Assembly (NCBI GenBank): GCA_014281115.1
Contig: JACONQ010000002.1
Location: forward strand, 4,278,001 to 4,342,000
Direction: 5' to 3'
DNA length: 64,000 bases
Source: Laburnicola sp. R22_1
Lineage: Eukaryota > Ascomycota > Dothideomycetes > Pleosporales > Didymosphaeriaceae
The position numbers and the translations under genes were made by a program. The notes beneath the pieces are model-generated. The model saw only the letters and a program-made list of their open reading frames with translations. It was not told where the DNA came from and made no database searches. Numbering within the stretch: position 1 is the first letter of the stretch; each line of letters begins with the position of its first letter. Positions 1 to 10,915 of this stretch are shown here, in pieces.

Positions 1-650
1 GTAGGCGCATTCTGGATTCTCAAAGGCGGCGGTATTGCCCGTCGGTGGAAATCAGTTGATGTGCGAGCCCGTTTGCTTGTCAATCTCGGGTCTGGCTCCG
101 TTGCCGATCTCCTAGGTACTGTAGCTGCTTGTCGGACGCCGTCCAAAAAGCGAGCGTCTGGCGAAGCGCCGTGGAATGAGAAAAGGTCCAGTGATGGGGC
201 ATTGTCCTGAGCACCGTCGGCTGTGCGAATGGCGCCGACAAGGGCTCCCGTGGAAGTGGGCACATTGTCCATGGCGGCGTCTTCGCTCGGGGACGGCGAC
301 GGCAGCGCGGCCGTGGGTGAGGGCAAAGGACGGCCATTGGGCTGGATGGACAGGACGTTTGCCAGCTGTGGCGAGGTCGAGTTGGACGCAGGCTGCGAGC
401 GCAAGCACTCTACGGCAGGCGCTTGCTGTGCGGGTGCGGGTGCGGGTGCTGGTGCTGGTGCTGGGTTCGGCGGCCTCCCCCGCTTGCGTTTGACGACCGG
501 GGGGACCGGTCTCTGGTCCGGCGAGGGCGGCTGTCCCGCCGTGGCCATCCAGGACTTCTGCCTCCCGCCCAGGTTGCCCAGCGCACGACTGAGCGTGGTA
601 CGCCGGGCGGCCTCCTCTTCCACGGGCGAAGCGTATGGGCCGGGGTGCAT
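1..650 (-). CDS. AT-hook, Pro/Ala-rich nuclear protein, C-terminal part truncated by window edge
   Basis: An uninterrupted minus-strand frame reaches the left edge without a stop, so its C-terminus lies outside the window. It reads like protein, whereas the overlapping frames are Arg-rich gibberish: an acidic stretch SPVEEEAARR, then KRKRGRPPNP (an AT-hook core GRP flanked by basic residues), a Pro-Ala dipeptide run, then Ser/Pro-rich sequence and a basic KRARTS patch that could be a nuclear localisation signal. AT-hook cores bind the minor groove of AT-rich DNA, so a chromatin or transcription role is likely, but no catalytic or zinc domain is visible. The start is uncertain: Met codons lie at 650 and 548, and the frame stays open further upstream with poor composition, so an upstream exon is possible. 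It is divergent from the Boi-like gene. Confidence 0.5.
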   Translation of the reverse strand, partial: MHPGPYASPVEEEAARRTTLSRALGNLGGRQKSWMATAGQPPSPDQRPVPPVVKRKRGRPPNPAPAPAPAPAPAQQAPAVECLRSQPASNSTSPQLANVLSIQPNGRPLPSPTAALPSPSPSEDAAMDNVPTSTGALVGAIRTADGAQDNAPSLDLFSFHGASPDARFLDGVRQAATVPRRSATEPDPRLTSKRARTSTDFHRRAIPPPLRIQNAP

Positions 651-1373
651 GTCCGCGGTCACTCGGGATGGGACGACGTGGGCCGTGATGCGAAGCCCTC
701 GACCAGTGACCCCAAGTGTGGTGGTGTGTGCGGGGAGCGCATGCTTTTGTCCCAGGACGCCCAGGACGCGTGCCGGCAGCGACTCGTAGCGGGCAGCGCT
801 CCTCGGCCGGCTCGGGAAGCAGCGACGGGCGCGGGCGCTGTTGGGACGGCGGCGGAAGGTGCGGCGGGTGAGGGTGAGGGGGGCGGTGAAGTGAGCGAGG
901 GGGGCAGTCGCGATGGGGTGGAATATGAGCAGCCGCCGCCTCGCCGCCTCGCCGCCGCGAACGGCACACGGCCAAGCGAGCCCGCGAGCCCTCGTCTACT
1001 GAGTCTACCCATACGCGCCTGCGCCCCCAACGCCCTTGTATTCTCCTCTTGCGCCCACGCCCTTCTATTCTCCTCGTGCGCCCCCTCGAGCCAAGAGACA
1101 GCCGCCACGACGATACCGCCCGCATCGCCAGCGCTGCCTACCACGAGGACGTGGTGCATCGGCCGCGTCTTCTCGCCCTGCCCTGCCCTGCCCTGCCCTG
1201 CCCTGCCCTGCCCACCCCCCGCGCCGAGCCCGCTGCCCTCCAACGGCCGCCACGTCTAGAGCTGCAGCGCCACCTTCCGTGCTTGCACCATGTACTACAT
1301 CCACCAGGGCCGCCGGTGATAGTCAGCCCTCTCCTTCTCTCGCACCTACGACATCTGCCCCTCGAGAGCCGCC
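651..1373. other. divergent intergenic region, GC-rich
   Basis: This is the shared upstream region of the AT-hook gene and the Boi-like gene. It is GC-rich with several open frames on both strands, all of Arg/Pro/Gly-rich composition without recognisable domains; I treat them as chance. The last 200 bases are pyrimidine-rich, as is usual before fungal start codons. Confidence 0.5.
1176..1210. repeat. (CCCTG)7 microsatellite
   Basis: Seven perfect tandem copies of the pentamer CCCTG lie in the 5' region of the Boi-like gene, about 165 bases before its start codon. It is probably length-variable between strains. Confidence 0.95.
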
Positions 1374-4300
1374 ATGGCCGCTAGCTCCCAGACGGAATTC
1401 GCCCGCCCGGGCGATCTGCTGCTCGTCGTGCGTAAGTGCTGCGCGCCAAACCCACCGTTCTGATATACGTTCAAAGCCGCCAGACGGGGTGCTGACCGTG
1501 TCCGCAGACGAGTTCCAGGCCCGGAGCCCCGATGAGCTCACCCTGGCCCGGGGCGACCGTGTCGAGCTGATCGAAAGGGACGACGACTTTGGCGATGGCT
1601 GGTTCCTGGGCAAGAATACCGAGACGGGCGACAGCGGGCTCTTCCCAGAAGGTACGTTGCGGATGCATCCGTACGCCGCATGCTATCATTTCCAGTCATG
1701 TACGCGCCACCGAGCCTTCGTGCTAATTCCACTCAGTCTACACACGGCCCGCGCCGAAGCCGACCATGACTACTGCCCTGCATCAACGTGCCCCCTCGCA
1801 GCCTTCAGCCCAGTCTCTGCAGCATGAGCTGCAGCCCGGCGAAATCGACGCTGCACCCACCTCTGCTCCGCTACCTCTCACGACCGCGAGCCCATCTGCC
1901 ACTTTAGATGCGCCACCCAGCATGGGGCCTCTCCAGGTACCTCCCACCTCGGCCGCGACGCAAGCGGGGGCGAGCAGAGGCTCTGTCTCCGCCCGGCCGA
2001 GGAGTATTAGCCAGACACTAAGTGTCGAGGGAGCACGCGAGGAGGAGGCTATCTCAAGTCCCGTCATGCATGAGACACTCAGCGTCATCGACGAGCACAT
2101 CACAGACATGAGTACCCCGCGCCATAGCGTTACCGGAAAAGATATGAGGGTAAACGATTCCGGGAGCGAATACAGCAGTCACCATCGGTTGTCGTACATC
2201 AACGGCCAGGAAACAGAAGAGGAGGAGCACAATCTGCACACAGAGCACGAAGTATCGAACTGGTCTCCCGCCCGAGTAGCGGAATACTTGGAGGATGTGG
2301 GCGTGGAGAAGAAGCATTGCGACATCTTCAAAGAGCAGGAGATCAACGGAGAGGCACTTCTGGGCATGGACCAAGCGACCATCTTCCTGAAAGAGTTCGA
2401 ACTGGGGCCGGTAGGACCGCGGCTGCGCACTTGGGTGAAGATCAAGGCCTTGCAGCAAGAGGTAAAGAACGCAAAGGATGCCGCGAGAGCCATGGCTGCA
2501 TTCGATGGACCCGACGAATCCGCAGTTGACCCCGCCCGGACTCGCTCGACGTCTATGAGTGCTGTGCTTCCCCGGATACCGATGTTAAGAGAGGGCCAGG
2601 CTTTTAAGAGCATGCAGGGAAAGCAGCCGATTCCCCGCGCCAACTCGACGGCGGGTCATTCCACGCTTCCCATCATGGAAGCAACCTCGCCTTTGGCACA
2701 ATTTGCTCCCTCGTCTCCAACGCCCAGCTCACCTACTCGCCCTTCTGCTGCCTCTGTCCGAAGTTTGAACCACAACCGGAGGCACTCCTCCATCGACTCG
2801 ACCACGAACATGCCGACGCCCACCTCTGCGGGCGCAACGAAGCCTCCCTCTGTCGCACCGTCATCTCACAAGAAGACCCCGTCCTTCGATCGCGCATGGA
2901 CGATGGGCTCCCCGCAATCCCCTCAACAAGAAAGCGGCTGGACCATGAGTCCACTGCAATCCCCTCAACAAGATATCAAAAGGCCATCTTCGTCACATCA
3001 GGCAGTTTCGCCTGGTCTGGATGACAATGCATTTGGTATCCGCGCATCCGGCATGAGTTCCATGACACCATCTGATCTGGACCGGGGATACTTCTCAGGT
3101 GGAGAAGTGGACAACCGCAAAGCTCGAAACGTACTTCGCAAGAGAGAAAGCCCCAACCACTCGCGTAACCCTAGTATGAGTGCTGAAGCCAGTCGGCGCG
3201 CATCATACAGACGTCACAGCAGAATCGGCAGCGCAGATTCCACAACCGGTGGAGCTGGTTCTGTATCATCTGCCGCCAAGGCATACTTTGGGTCTAGCAT
3301 GAAGAGCAAACGTAGCTCTAGCACTTTTGAGTTTGTGCGGCCGTTGAAACCTATGGGCGACGTACCTCCTACCGTGACCAAACTGCCGGATTATGATTCT
3401 CCGAGCATCGACGCTATCGCCAACTCACCCCACGTACCTGCTAGCGAGACCTCGTCTCAGGGCCGTGCATCGCCCTCTCCGGCAAATCCAACCCAGTCTC
3501 ATTCTTTCTTCTCGAAGAAATCGAGAAGCACTGGTCTTCGTGCTATATCCGATGCCATCACAGGAAGCGAGAGAGCAAACGTAAGCGCGGGGGACATCAC
3601 AACTTCACCGATTAAAGAGTCTCCTATGCAATCACCTACTCGGACCGGCTCCAGTACGCCTTCCGGAACATCAAATTCCAAGAGCTTTGACTTGGAAAAT
3701 CCTGAGATGATTAAGAGATTAACGGGCAATTCGGTCGGCAAAGATGGCAAGAAGAAATCCAAAAAGCACAGTACTAGCGCTTACCTCCGAGGTCGAGAGC
3801 AGATTACTCCTCAAGAAGCCATGAAGGGTTGCGACTACAGCGGGTGGATGAAGAAGAAGTCGTCCAGCCTAATGACAACGTGGAAAACGCGACTCTTCGT
3901 ACTCCGCGGTCGACGTCTCTCTTACTATTACAGCGAGCACGATACAGAAGAGAAGGGACTCATTGACATCTCCTCCCATCGGGTGCTTCCCGCCAACAAC
4001 GAAAGGATTACCGGATTTCACGCGACCATAACCAGGGCCGCGTCTACGCCATCATCACCACAGGGCGCAACCATCCCAACAGCTGCCTCTGCAGCCAATG
4101 CCAACGGCATAGAAGAAGATATGTCAGGCATGTTCATATTCAAGCTTGTACCTCCTCGTGTGGGATTGCAAAGAGGTGTCCAATTTACTAAGCCTATTGT
4201 CCACTACTTCGCCGTTGACAGCATCCAAGCTGGACGTCTGTGGATGGCTGCTTTGATGAAGGCTACTATCGACAGGGATGATAGCCTGTCGATCACGACA

Positions 4301-4627
4301 ACCTATCAACAAAAGACGATTTCCCTCGAGAAAGCTCGCGCTATGCGTCAGCGACCACCTGCTCTCATGGACGACGACGACACCGAAAATGCATCAGTTG
4401 ACGTCGACAGCAAACAAAGCATAAAGGAGAGCGTCATACACGAAGAAGATGAAAAGCAAGGACTTGCTATCTCCGGGCTCGATGACGCGAAAGCTCTTCT
4501 CGATTACGCAGAGAGTGGTACTCGACCAGATGCGCAGCCCCTACCAAATGCGCCGACAGCCGAGTCACCACAATTGGAGCACAAGCGAAAAACGAGCTTC
4601 ACCCCGGGCCTGATCTCTTTTGGATAA
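1374..4627 (+). CDS. BOI2: Boi1/Boi2-like SH3-SAM-PH polarity scaffold protein
   Basis: Homologue of yeast BOI1/BOI2 and fission yeast pob1, scaffolds at sites of polarised growth that link Cdc42, formin and exocyst at the plasma membrane. I infer three exons: 1374-1431, 1508-1651 and 1737-4627. Splicing at GTAAGT/CGCAG and GTACGT/CTCAG joins VV-HEFQARSPDELTL and FPE-VYTRPAPKP in frame and gives 1030 residues. Domains in order: SH3 (about residues 17-75, ALYDY-like VHEFQARSPDEL, GDGWFLG, GLFPEVYT), SAM (about 240-308, WSPARVAEYLEDVG), a long Ser/Pro-rich linker, and PH (about 765-914, GWMKKKSSSLMTTWKTRLFVL through RLWMAALM), then an acidic tail. The PH domain carries an inserted Ser/Ala-rich loop of roughly 35 residues. 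Order and length fit the family. A duplicated SPQQ motif in the linker (near 2915 and 2955) is a small internal repeat. Confidence 0.93.
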
Positions 4628-6474
4628 TGATGATTTGCGCCAACATTGGTGTTCCACGCTCATCTGTTCATCTGTTTCAAAAGTATATTATTATCTTTTT
4701 GCATAATTCAGTACTCACTTAGCCCCTTCAGTGGGGGTTTTGGCGTTTGTTTGGGTGGCAAGGGTTGCAGTTCGGAGCTAAATGTAGGAGGTGGAAAGTT
4801 CGGCGGCGATTTTTCTCTTGGACACATTCGCGGGCGCACACCTGCGCCCATTCATCTTGTTTGTGGGTGGATGTTCTGATACTCTCCGCCCATGATGATC
4901 TTGCACGTTTTATGTCGATGGATCTAGACATTTTTCTTGCCTCAATTGCCTCTTTCTCGTACTTTATACCATCTACCCACTACCTACTTTACCCTAATGC
5001 TCGGGAGTCGCGACTGCCCTCTTTGTAATTATATACCTCTACGATCTTTTCGATGCTCTGGTGATCAATGTCTTGGATGTTTGGTGTCGGAGGCGGGCAT
5101 GTCCCAGGGGGGTTCTCCCTTGCTTTACCTCACCGTACATCCATATCCTTGCGACACTGTACAATCCGTCCCTAGCATTTGTACACCCTCTAGTTCTCCA
5201 CTCGCTTCACCGGTCTTCCTCATTTCTTTCCGCGTCTTGCTACAGCAACTGCTTTCCCCTTTGTCTCTTTTTCAGATACACAACTATCGACAGGAGAAAT
5301 AGCGCCGAGTTCAAGGACCTGTCGTCTCTCAGCTTTCCATCTCGTCTTCTTTCATCATATCGTGTGGGTTAATTACGACGACGCCTTGGCAAGATTCAGA
5401 CCCATGGATCCCTCCCTTGTTGTCTCGATAACCCCGCGCTTGCATTCCATGCCTCGCCGTTCTGCGTCGGTTCTGATACCTTCTCTTTCTGAAGCCTTCT
5501 TGTTGGGTTTCATTCATTGTCGCGCTTCCTTTCGCAGTAGGGTACGCTGTTTGGCAGCAAGACAACTCACCTCTACGGCCTCGACCGACTGTCACAACGA
5601 CGCACAGGGTCTGATGGGCGGACGAGAACCCGGAAGTAAATAAGAGCGCAGAGGAGACACAAAAACCACGCTGTGATCGCTTCGCACGGGAATCCAGGCT
5701 GCAAGACCCGAACTACCGGCGGTGCTATCCAGTACCTGAGAAGAGTCAGGCAGATTATTGGGGGAAACTACTTGGTGCAGATTGTTTGTGCGAAGTGTAT
5801 TTGGCGCGTGGGGGATAGGTGCGTTTGTGAGGGGTGTGGAGAGGAGTTTGGACTGCTTGGGTGGGACTTGAAGTGCACATTGTTGCTCTTTGTACGACGC
5901 TTTGTCCTCACTACATTATCGCCTACGGCACCCCGTCCGCTACCATCGTCGCATTTACCGAGAAAAGGGTGCCGCAAGGGGCATCGACGTTCTTTGGAAA
6001 CGTTTCTAGCCGTGCTAACGACAGGAGAGAGGACTTCGAGTGCAGCTTACGACTTGGTGAACAGGAAAGCACTGTTGAGCACGGCTCTGGAAGCGGTATT
6101 TTTGTTTGGAATGCTTCGCTTGATCTCTCCGACTCCGACACCGAACAAGAAAACACAAGAAAAGATAGAAACAAGCGCCTCCCAGAGCCAGGAATTGCGT
6201 TCAACATCTTCGAACCGCTCACGGTAAAATCTGTTCTACTCCGTCCATCTACGGCCTCGAAGACAAAAGGGCTTCCAGAGCCAGATATCACGTTGAACTC
6301 ACGTCCAAGGTTTGCGATAAAATCACGTTTTGCTCCGCCCATGCCTTCGCCCTCGACCTAAACCACCACGCTAGAACTCAAAATTCTAAACTTCCTTCAG
6401 AAATCACACTCAACATCCACACTCAACTCTCTCAACCACACCATTAACCACACCCCCAACCACTACCTACAATC
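4628..6474. other. long intergenic region; one weak ORF at 5834-6361
   Basis: Downstream of the Boi-like gene lies T- and CT-rich sequence typical of a 3' UTR and intergenic DNA. The only frame that attracts attention is plus-strand 5834-6361, whose last two thirds contain two similar segments (RLPEPGIAFN and GLPEPDITLN). I see no domain, and the overlapping minus strand is open as well. I do not call it a gene. Confidence 0.4.
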
Positions 6475-7510
6475 ATGTCCCCCACCCCCCTCCTCCCCAC
6501 TCCTCCAACCCCACCCGCGTCTCACCCTCCGCCCCAGCACCAAACACCGCCTCGCCATCCTCCTCCTAACCATGCTCCTCACCCTCACCGCCCTCAACGA
6601 ACTTCGCTGTCTAACCTCGGGCTGCGCCTCCCGCTTCAGCCTGCACAGGAGCGATGCCGCCGTCCAAGGGGCGTTTGCAGGCGGGGGCGCGGTGCTGGGC
6701 GAGGAGTGGAAGTATAGAGTTGGGGAGGCGTTGAGGGCGGGTATGCTGAGTGTGTAGGGGGATGGTGGTGCAGAGCAGAAAAAGGAGAAAGAGGGAGCAG
6801 ATGTGAGCGGGGCGCTTGTTGAGATGCTGAACGCGAAGGCAGCGGGTGGTGGTATTTCTACAGGCCTGGGGGCGGGGAAAGACGATGAAGTTGAAGCTGA
6901 AGCTGGGCAGGGGCGGTGGATCGATCGTGTTCCTGAAGGGACGACGGAGAAGAAGAAAAAGAAGCCGCTCGAGGGAGATGGTTCTGCGTCTGAGCGTTTA
7001 GATCCCGGATTGAGGGCGCAGATGGCGAGGGAGAGGGAGGGGTATGTGCATGCGGGAGAAGAGGGTGTAGCTGCGTCGACGCATGCGGAGGTATCACAAT
7101 CACATGGGGATGACACATCTGCACTGACGGCATCCAGCTCCGCAGCACCACCCGCACAATCCGCCGACAAAGAAACAAACGCACGCCCACACAACACACC
7201 TCCTCCCCCTTCCCCGCGAACCAGATCCAGAAGCAAAACTTTGCACAACACCCCAAACACCCCCACCACACCCCCAAAGCCGAACCTCAAACCCACCACC
7301 AAGACGCACGCGAAATTCGCTACTACCCCATCGAAAGCGTCAACACCGGGGATAAAGCAAGCACATGCCCACCCGATCCTCTAGACATGCGGAACTCTTC
7401 CCCATCTCGACATCGTACTAACGCGGTATGAAGTTTCTTCTGGGTCGTTGATTGATGGAGTGGTGGACAAGGAGCTGAGGACGAAGGCGGATAAGCAGGC
7501 AGGCGGGTAG
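6475..7510 (+). pseudogene. decayed single-pass membrane protein gene
   Basis: One plus-strand frame reads as protein through most of this stretch but is broken repeatedly. A good-context ATG at 6475 opens in the wrong frame; after the C-run at 6480-6500 a different frame encodes a membrane segment (LAILLLTMLLTLTAL) followed by a Cys-containing, hydrophilic domain. That frame meets a TAG at 6755-6757 and then continues for 200 codons of acidic, Lys-rich, coding-like sequence. From about 7312 another frame (EIRYYPIESVNTGDK) looks better, and from 7390 the earlier one resumes (LDIVLTRYEVSSGSLIDG) up to a stop at 7508. I see no splice sites that would mend all breaks. It looks like a type II membrane protein gene in decay; uncatalogued introns or assembly errors in the C-run remain possible. 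Family not recognised. Confidence 0.4.
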
Positions 7511-8243
7511 GCATTTAGTATTATGGCTATGAAGATTATAAACGGAGGTTAGGGCCCGGGTATGGTGAATCATTTCTACTTTGCGGTAGCTTTGTTGTCG
7601 TACCATCATGTTGTAGCTAGCCATCTATCTATCCAAGGCGCTTTTTTAGGGGATAGGAGGTTGTGTTGGAAGCTTATTAGGTATCGGAATGGTAGTTTTC
7701 TTGCGTACACGCACGCGCTAAATATGCATTTGAAGCGAATTTCTTCTGGACGGGGGAATTGGTGTTGTGTAGTTTTGTTTGCAGCTTTCATTGAGTGAAT
7801 TGATTGCTTAGTGGTGTGATGGGTTGGTTGATGGTAGATGGTGTGATGAATGAAGCCCGATACATGTGCCAATGCCCACGGTATCGTTGAAGCATCCGGG
7901 TTTGAACTCGTACGCGCAGAACCCTATCCCCAAAAGACAGCATGCCGTCAGAAGAATGCATACCCCAATCAACCACACCCAGCAAATAGCGAACTCTTAT
8001 TTGATTTTTTTTTCGATTTGATTTGATCGCTTAGCCATGAACTAGCAGGCCGGGTATTAAATTCTATATACAAGCGAGTGCTGCGCTTCTGAGGCGCCAT
8101 CTGCTTTTGGGGGTATCTTTCTGTACATGCAAAACAAAAATCGCTCAAAGCCGCCTTTCCAAACGCCAATATCGTGATGCAACAGGGCCATCCGAGGCCC
8201 TTGTCTGCCCGGTCGAAAGCGAAGTTTCCGTCCGGCGACTCCT
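7511..8243. other. intergenic region, nothing recognised
   Basis: No coding-like frame, tRNA or repeat was recognised. The right part is the 3' flank of the minus-strand glycosyltransferase gene. Confidence 0.5.
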
Positions 8244-9708
8244 TCATCTTCTCCGCCTCTGCTGGTCATGTATGCTGGCTCCCTCGGCAGGGCTGAACCA
8301 GTCCCTTACACCGCACTCAGCCTCCAATCGTAGAAACAAGTCGTCCACTCGGTCCATCATCCAGCCGGACTGAACCCGCTCAGCCGGTTTCGCATACCCC
8401 AAACGGAAGGAAAAGTTTACGGAGCAGCTGCCCGGTCCGTAGGAAAATTGGATGCAATCCTTTTTGCTCTCGCACACGGCGTGACAATGCTTAAATGACT
8501 TCCACGCATTGCTTTCAAACGGGTCGGACGAGCTGCTGTGATCATGCGCGTTGTACTCCTTATCTGACGACATATTGTCCCAGTTGGAGATTTCCGCACC
8601 GACCTTCTGGTGCACGAACTCGCGAAAGACGTCGCGGTGGCGAAGTAAGACGTCGTGCTAATGTAGTCAGCGTTTCAGAACTTTCATGTACCACTGGTGG
8701 AACGCTTGCCTTCTTGTACCAGTTCTGTTCGAACTGCCATAGGTCCTCAATCTCGGCAGGTGAGACATGGTGGTAGGTAATAGCAGGGAAGCACCAGGCA
8801 TCGCGGTCAATCTTGATAGTCGCTGGATCCAATGTGGCAGGTGAGTCGCCCTGGAAATGAGGAAATGCGCGGTGGAGAGGCACCTTGGCGTCCTCGAGGA
8901 CTTTGCCTAAAGCGCAGTCGCCCACCCAATGTGACGCGGTGAATTCTTCGTAATCCTGAATCCGCATCGAGCGTTGCTCAATGACCTTGCGCACAGCGGG
9001 ATTGGATAGAACGAAGCCAGCACCACCGTAGCCGAACTCGATGTTGTTGATGTAGAGATGCTTGCCGATGTAGTACGGCTTGGCCGGGTCGAAATTTGCG
9101 AGATACTCCAGCAGGTTGTTCCAGCCCAGGAAGGTGTCGGCTTCGAAGAAGACGAACCACTTCGCATTGGGCATCTCTTGGAAGGCCCGCTCGACCATGG
9201 GGAGAAACTTCCATTTATCAAGTTTCCAGCCCTTGTTCCCGGTGTTGAGATAGTCGCCTTTGCTGGAGCCCGACTGGGCCATGATGACGCGCTGACCATC
9301 CAGGCCCTGCCTTTGGTGCTTCTGCAGCTGATGGTATAGCTTAAAGTCTTCGTGCTCCTCCCGCCTCTTCTCCGTGACACTGCCCAAAACATCGTGCACA
9401 GCATGTCCTTCCATCTCCTCGTCCATGTCGGACACGATAACAAAGTGGGGAACACATCGCAGCGTGGTTCTAAAGTGGACCGGCACCTTTTGGCGCGACT
9501 CGGTCGCTCCTGTTCGCAGCACCACCAGTACGTCGTCGGCCAAGTCCGACTGCGGGCAGACGACGTCGTGGCGGAGACTCAGCGCAGCCGGCTTGGAGTA
9601 GCGAAGAGAGAAGGTGGGCGCGCTGGCGGCGTTGAAGACGTTGATGATGGACACGGAGAAGACGGCGCAGAATACTAATTGGCAGAGGAAGGTACGATGA
9701 GGCATCAT
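8244..9708 (-). CDS. GT31/Fringe-like glycosyltransferase, type II membrane protein
   Basis: Two exons, 8710-9708 and 8657-8244, encode 470 residues. The N-terminus has a signal-anchor (residues 5-29), which fits a Golgi lumenal enzyme. The central part resembles fungal GT31/DUF604-type transferases: VLVVLRTGATESRQKVPVHF, VSDMD, then WFVFFEADTFLGW at about 185-197, where EAD (189-191) takes the place of the DxD nucleotide-sugar/metal site, then YGGAGFVLS and WVGDCALG. A C-terminal Cys-rich segment (CHAVCESKKDCIQFSY) resembles a PAN/apple module. The acceptor is unknown. The intron (8658-8709) starts with GC, not GT: AAG|GCAAGC ... CTGACTACATTAG|CAC; only this join continues WYKK-HDVLLRHRDVF in frame. 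The ORF otherwise runs into the intron and stops. Confidence 0.86.
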
Positions 9709-9754
9709 GGAGAAGGCACAGCGCCAGGCCAGTAAGGAACGACAAACGAGAATA

Positions 9755-9791
9755 GAAGAGAGGGAGAGGGAGAGAGAGGGAGAGAGAGAGG
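9755..9791. repeat. GA-rich microsatellite
   Basis: A purine tract of GA, GAG and GGGAGA units lies about 50 bases upstream of the glycosyltransferase start codon, read as CT-rich on the coding strand. This is a common fungal core-promoter composition. Confidence 0.85.
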
Positions 9792-10142
9792 CAGCGGGGA
9801 TATGGCGGGCGACTAAATGACTGGCGACGGTGTGTAGTCCGGGTCCATTGACGACGGCGTGTTGCCTAGGTAGGGAGGTGGGTAGGGTAGGTGAGCGCGA
9901 GTGCTACCGAGAGAGCGTGGGCACGGCGAGGGTTTTCAATTCCGAGAGCGGGCCGACGATCTTCATCTCTGTCAGACACGACGACGCAAACCCCGAGGTG
10001 GGCGATCAATGCCTTATACACGCATGGCCGTCGACGCGTCGCTCGCCGGGGCGGGCACTTGCACACGCCGCATGCAGGGTGGCCGCCGTTTTGCGCCTCT
10101 GCCGCTGGGCCCTGTACGTTAGCGGAATCTGCATGTGTAAAG
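9792..10142. other. intergenic region upstream of the glycosyltransferase gene
   Basis: Moderately GC-rich sequence without a coding-like frame. Confidence 0.4.
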
Positions 10143-10256
10143 CGGGACTTGATAGCGGCCACCCCCATAAGCAATTGCGGCCACCCCTCTAAGTCACTAT
10201 CTTTAACATTAAAATATTTATTGATTGCTTATAGGGGTGGCCGCTATCAAGTCCCG
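10143..10256. mobile_element. 114-bp MITE-like inverted-repeat element
   Basis: The two ends form a 33-bp inverted repeat with one mismatch, beginning CGGGACTTGATAGCGGCCAC on each strand and running to AAGCAAT. A partial third copy of GCGGCCACCCCT sits inside at 10178-10189. The centre is AT-rich. TGTAA occurs next to both ends, but two bases off on the left, so a target duplication is only suggestive. There is no coding capacity, so it would depend on a transposase elsewhere. Superfamily not assigned. Confidence 0.7.
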
Positions 10257-10915
10257 TGTAATGCCGGCAACACGGCTGGGGGATGCCTGATGAGGTCACC
10301 GCGCCTTGGAGGAGATTGCACTCAGCAGCAGATCACCACCAGAAGCGAAGCTTGCGCGGCTGTTTCATCGCCAGAGCTTGTCTCCATCCAGCCGAAACCC
10401 GTCACGTGCCGCTTTCTCGTGCGCCTGTCCACCGAGTCCGCGCGTACCTTTGTACCTGTGCGCCTGATCGTATCCCGGACCCCGGGTGCGGACTTGGGGG
10501 AGAGGAGGCATCGTGGACACGTAAGCTAGTACTGGCAGTATGCATATCCTGGCCTGTTTGCTTATTAATGCGTTGGAACCAGCGTCGCGCTCCGTTCTAC
10601 ATCACATCCACATCGTCTGACTGGTTTGATCTATCCATGTGCATCTCCTTAGCGCTCGTGTCACGGCTCATGCCTATCATATAGAGAACGGGCTGTGCGA
10701 CCAACCCACCGCTTGCCATCACATTCCTCGTGTTGCTTCTCACTCGTTGATTATCAGTGTCTTGTCCCAGAATCAGGCCTCACAACGAGTATCACAATAG
10801 AGGGTTCGGTCCGATCGATGATCAAGACTTTCTTCCCGCTTAGTCTCTATCCTGTCATTGCTTGCATCAGGAGCTTATTTTCTCCCGACCCAGAAACGCT
10901 CTTGTGTGTCTATCT
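10257..10915. other. intergenic region between MITE and MFS gene
   Basis: Nothing recognised; open frames here lack domains and overlap one another. Confidence 0.4.

Noticed and set aside
112..1125. 337-codon minus-strand ORF
   Set aside because: Arg/Ser/Pro-rich composition with no domain; the overlapping frame with the AT-hook is more protein-like.
6463..7302. 279-codon minus-strand ORF opposite the decayed gene
   Set aside because: It mirrors the sense frame; Ser/Pro/Ala/Phe runs are complements of Lys/Glu/Gly-rich coding sequence.
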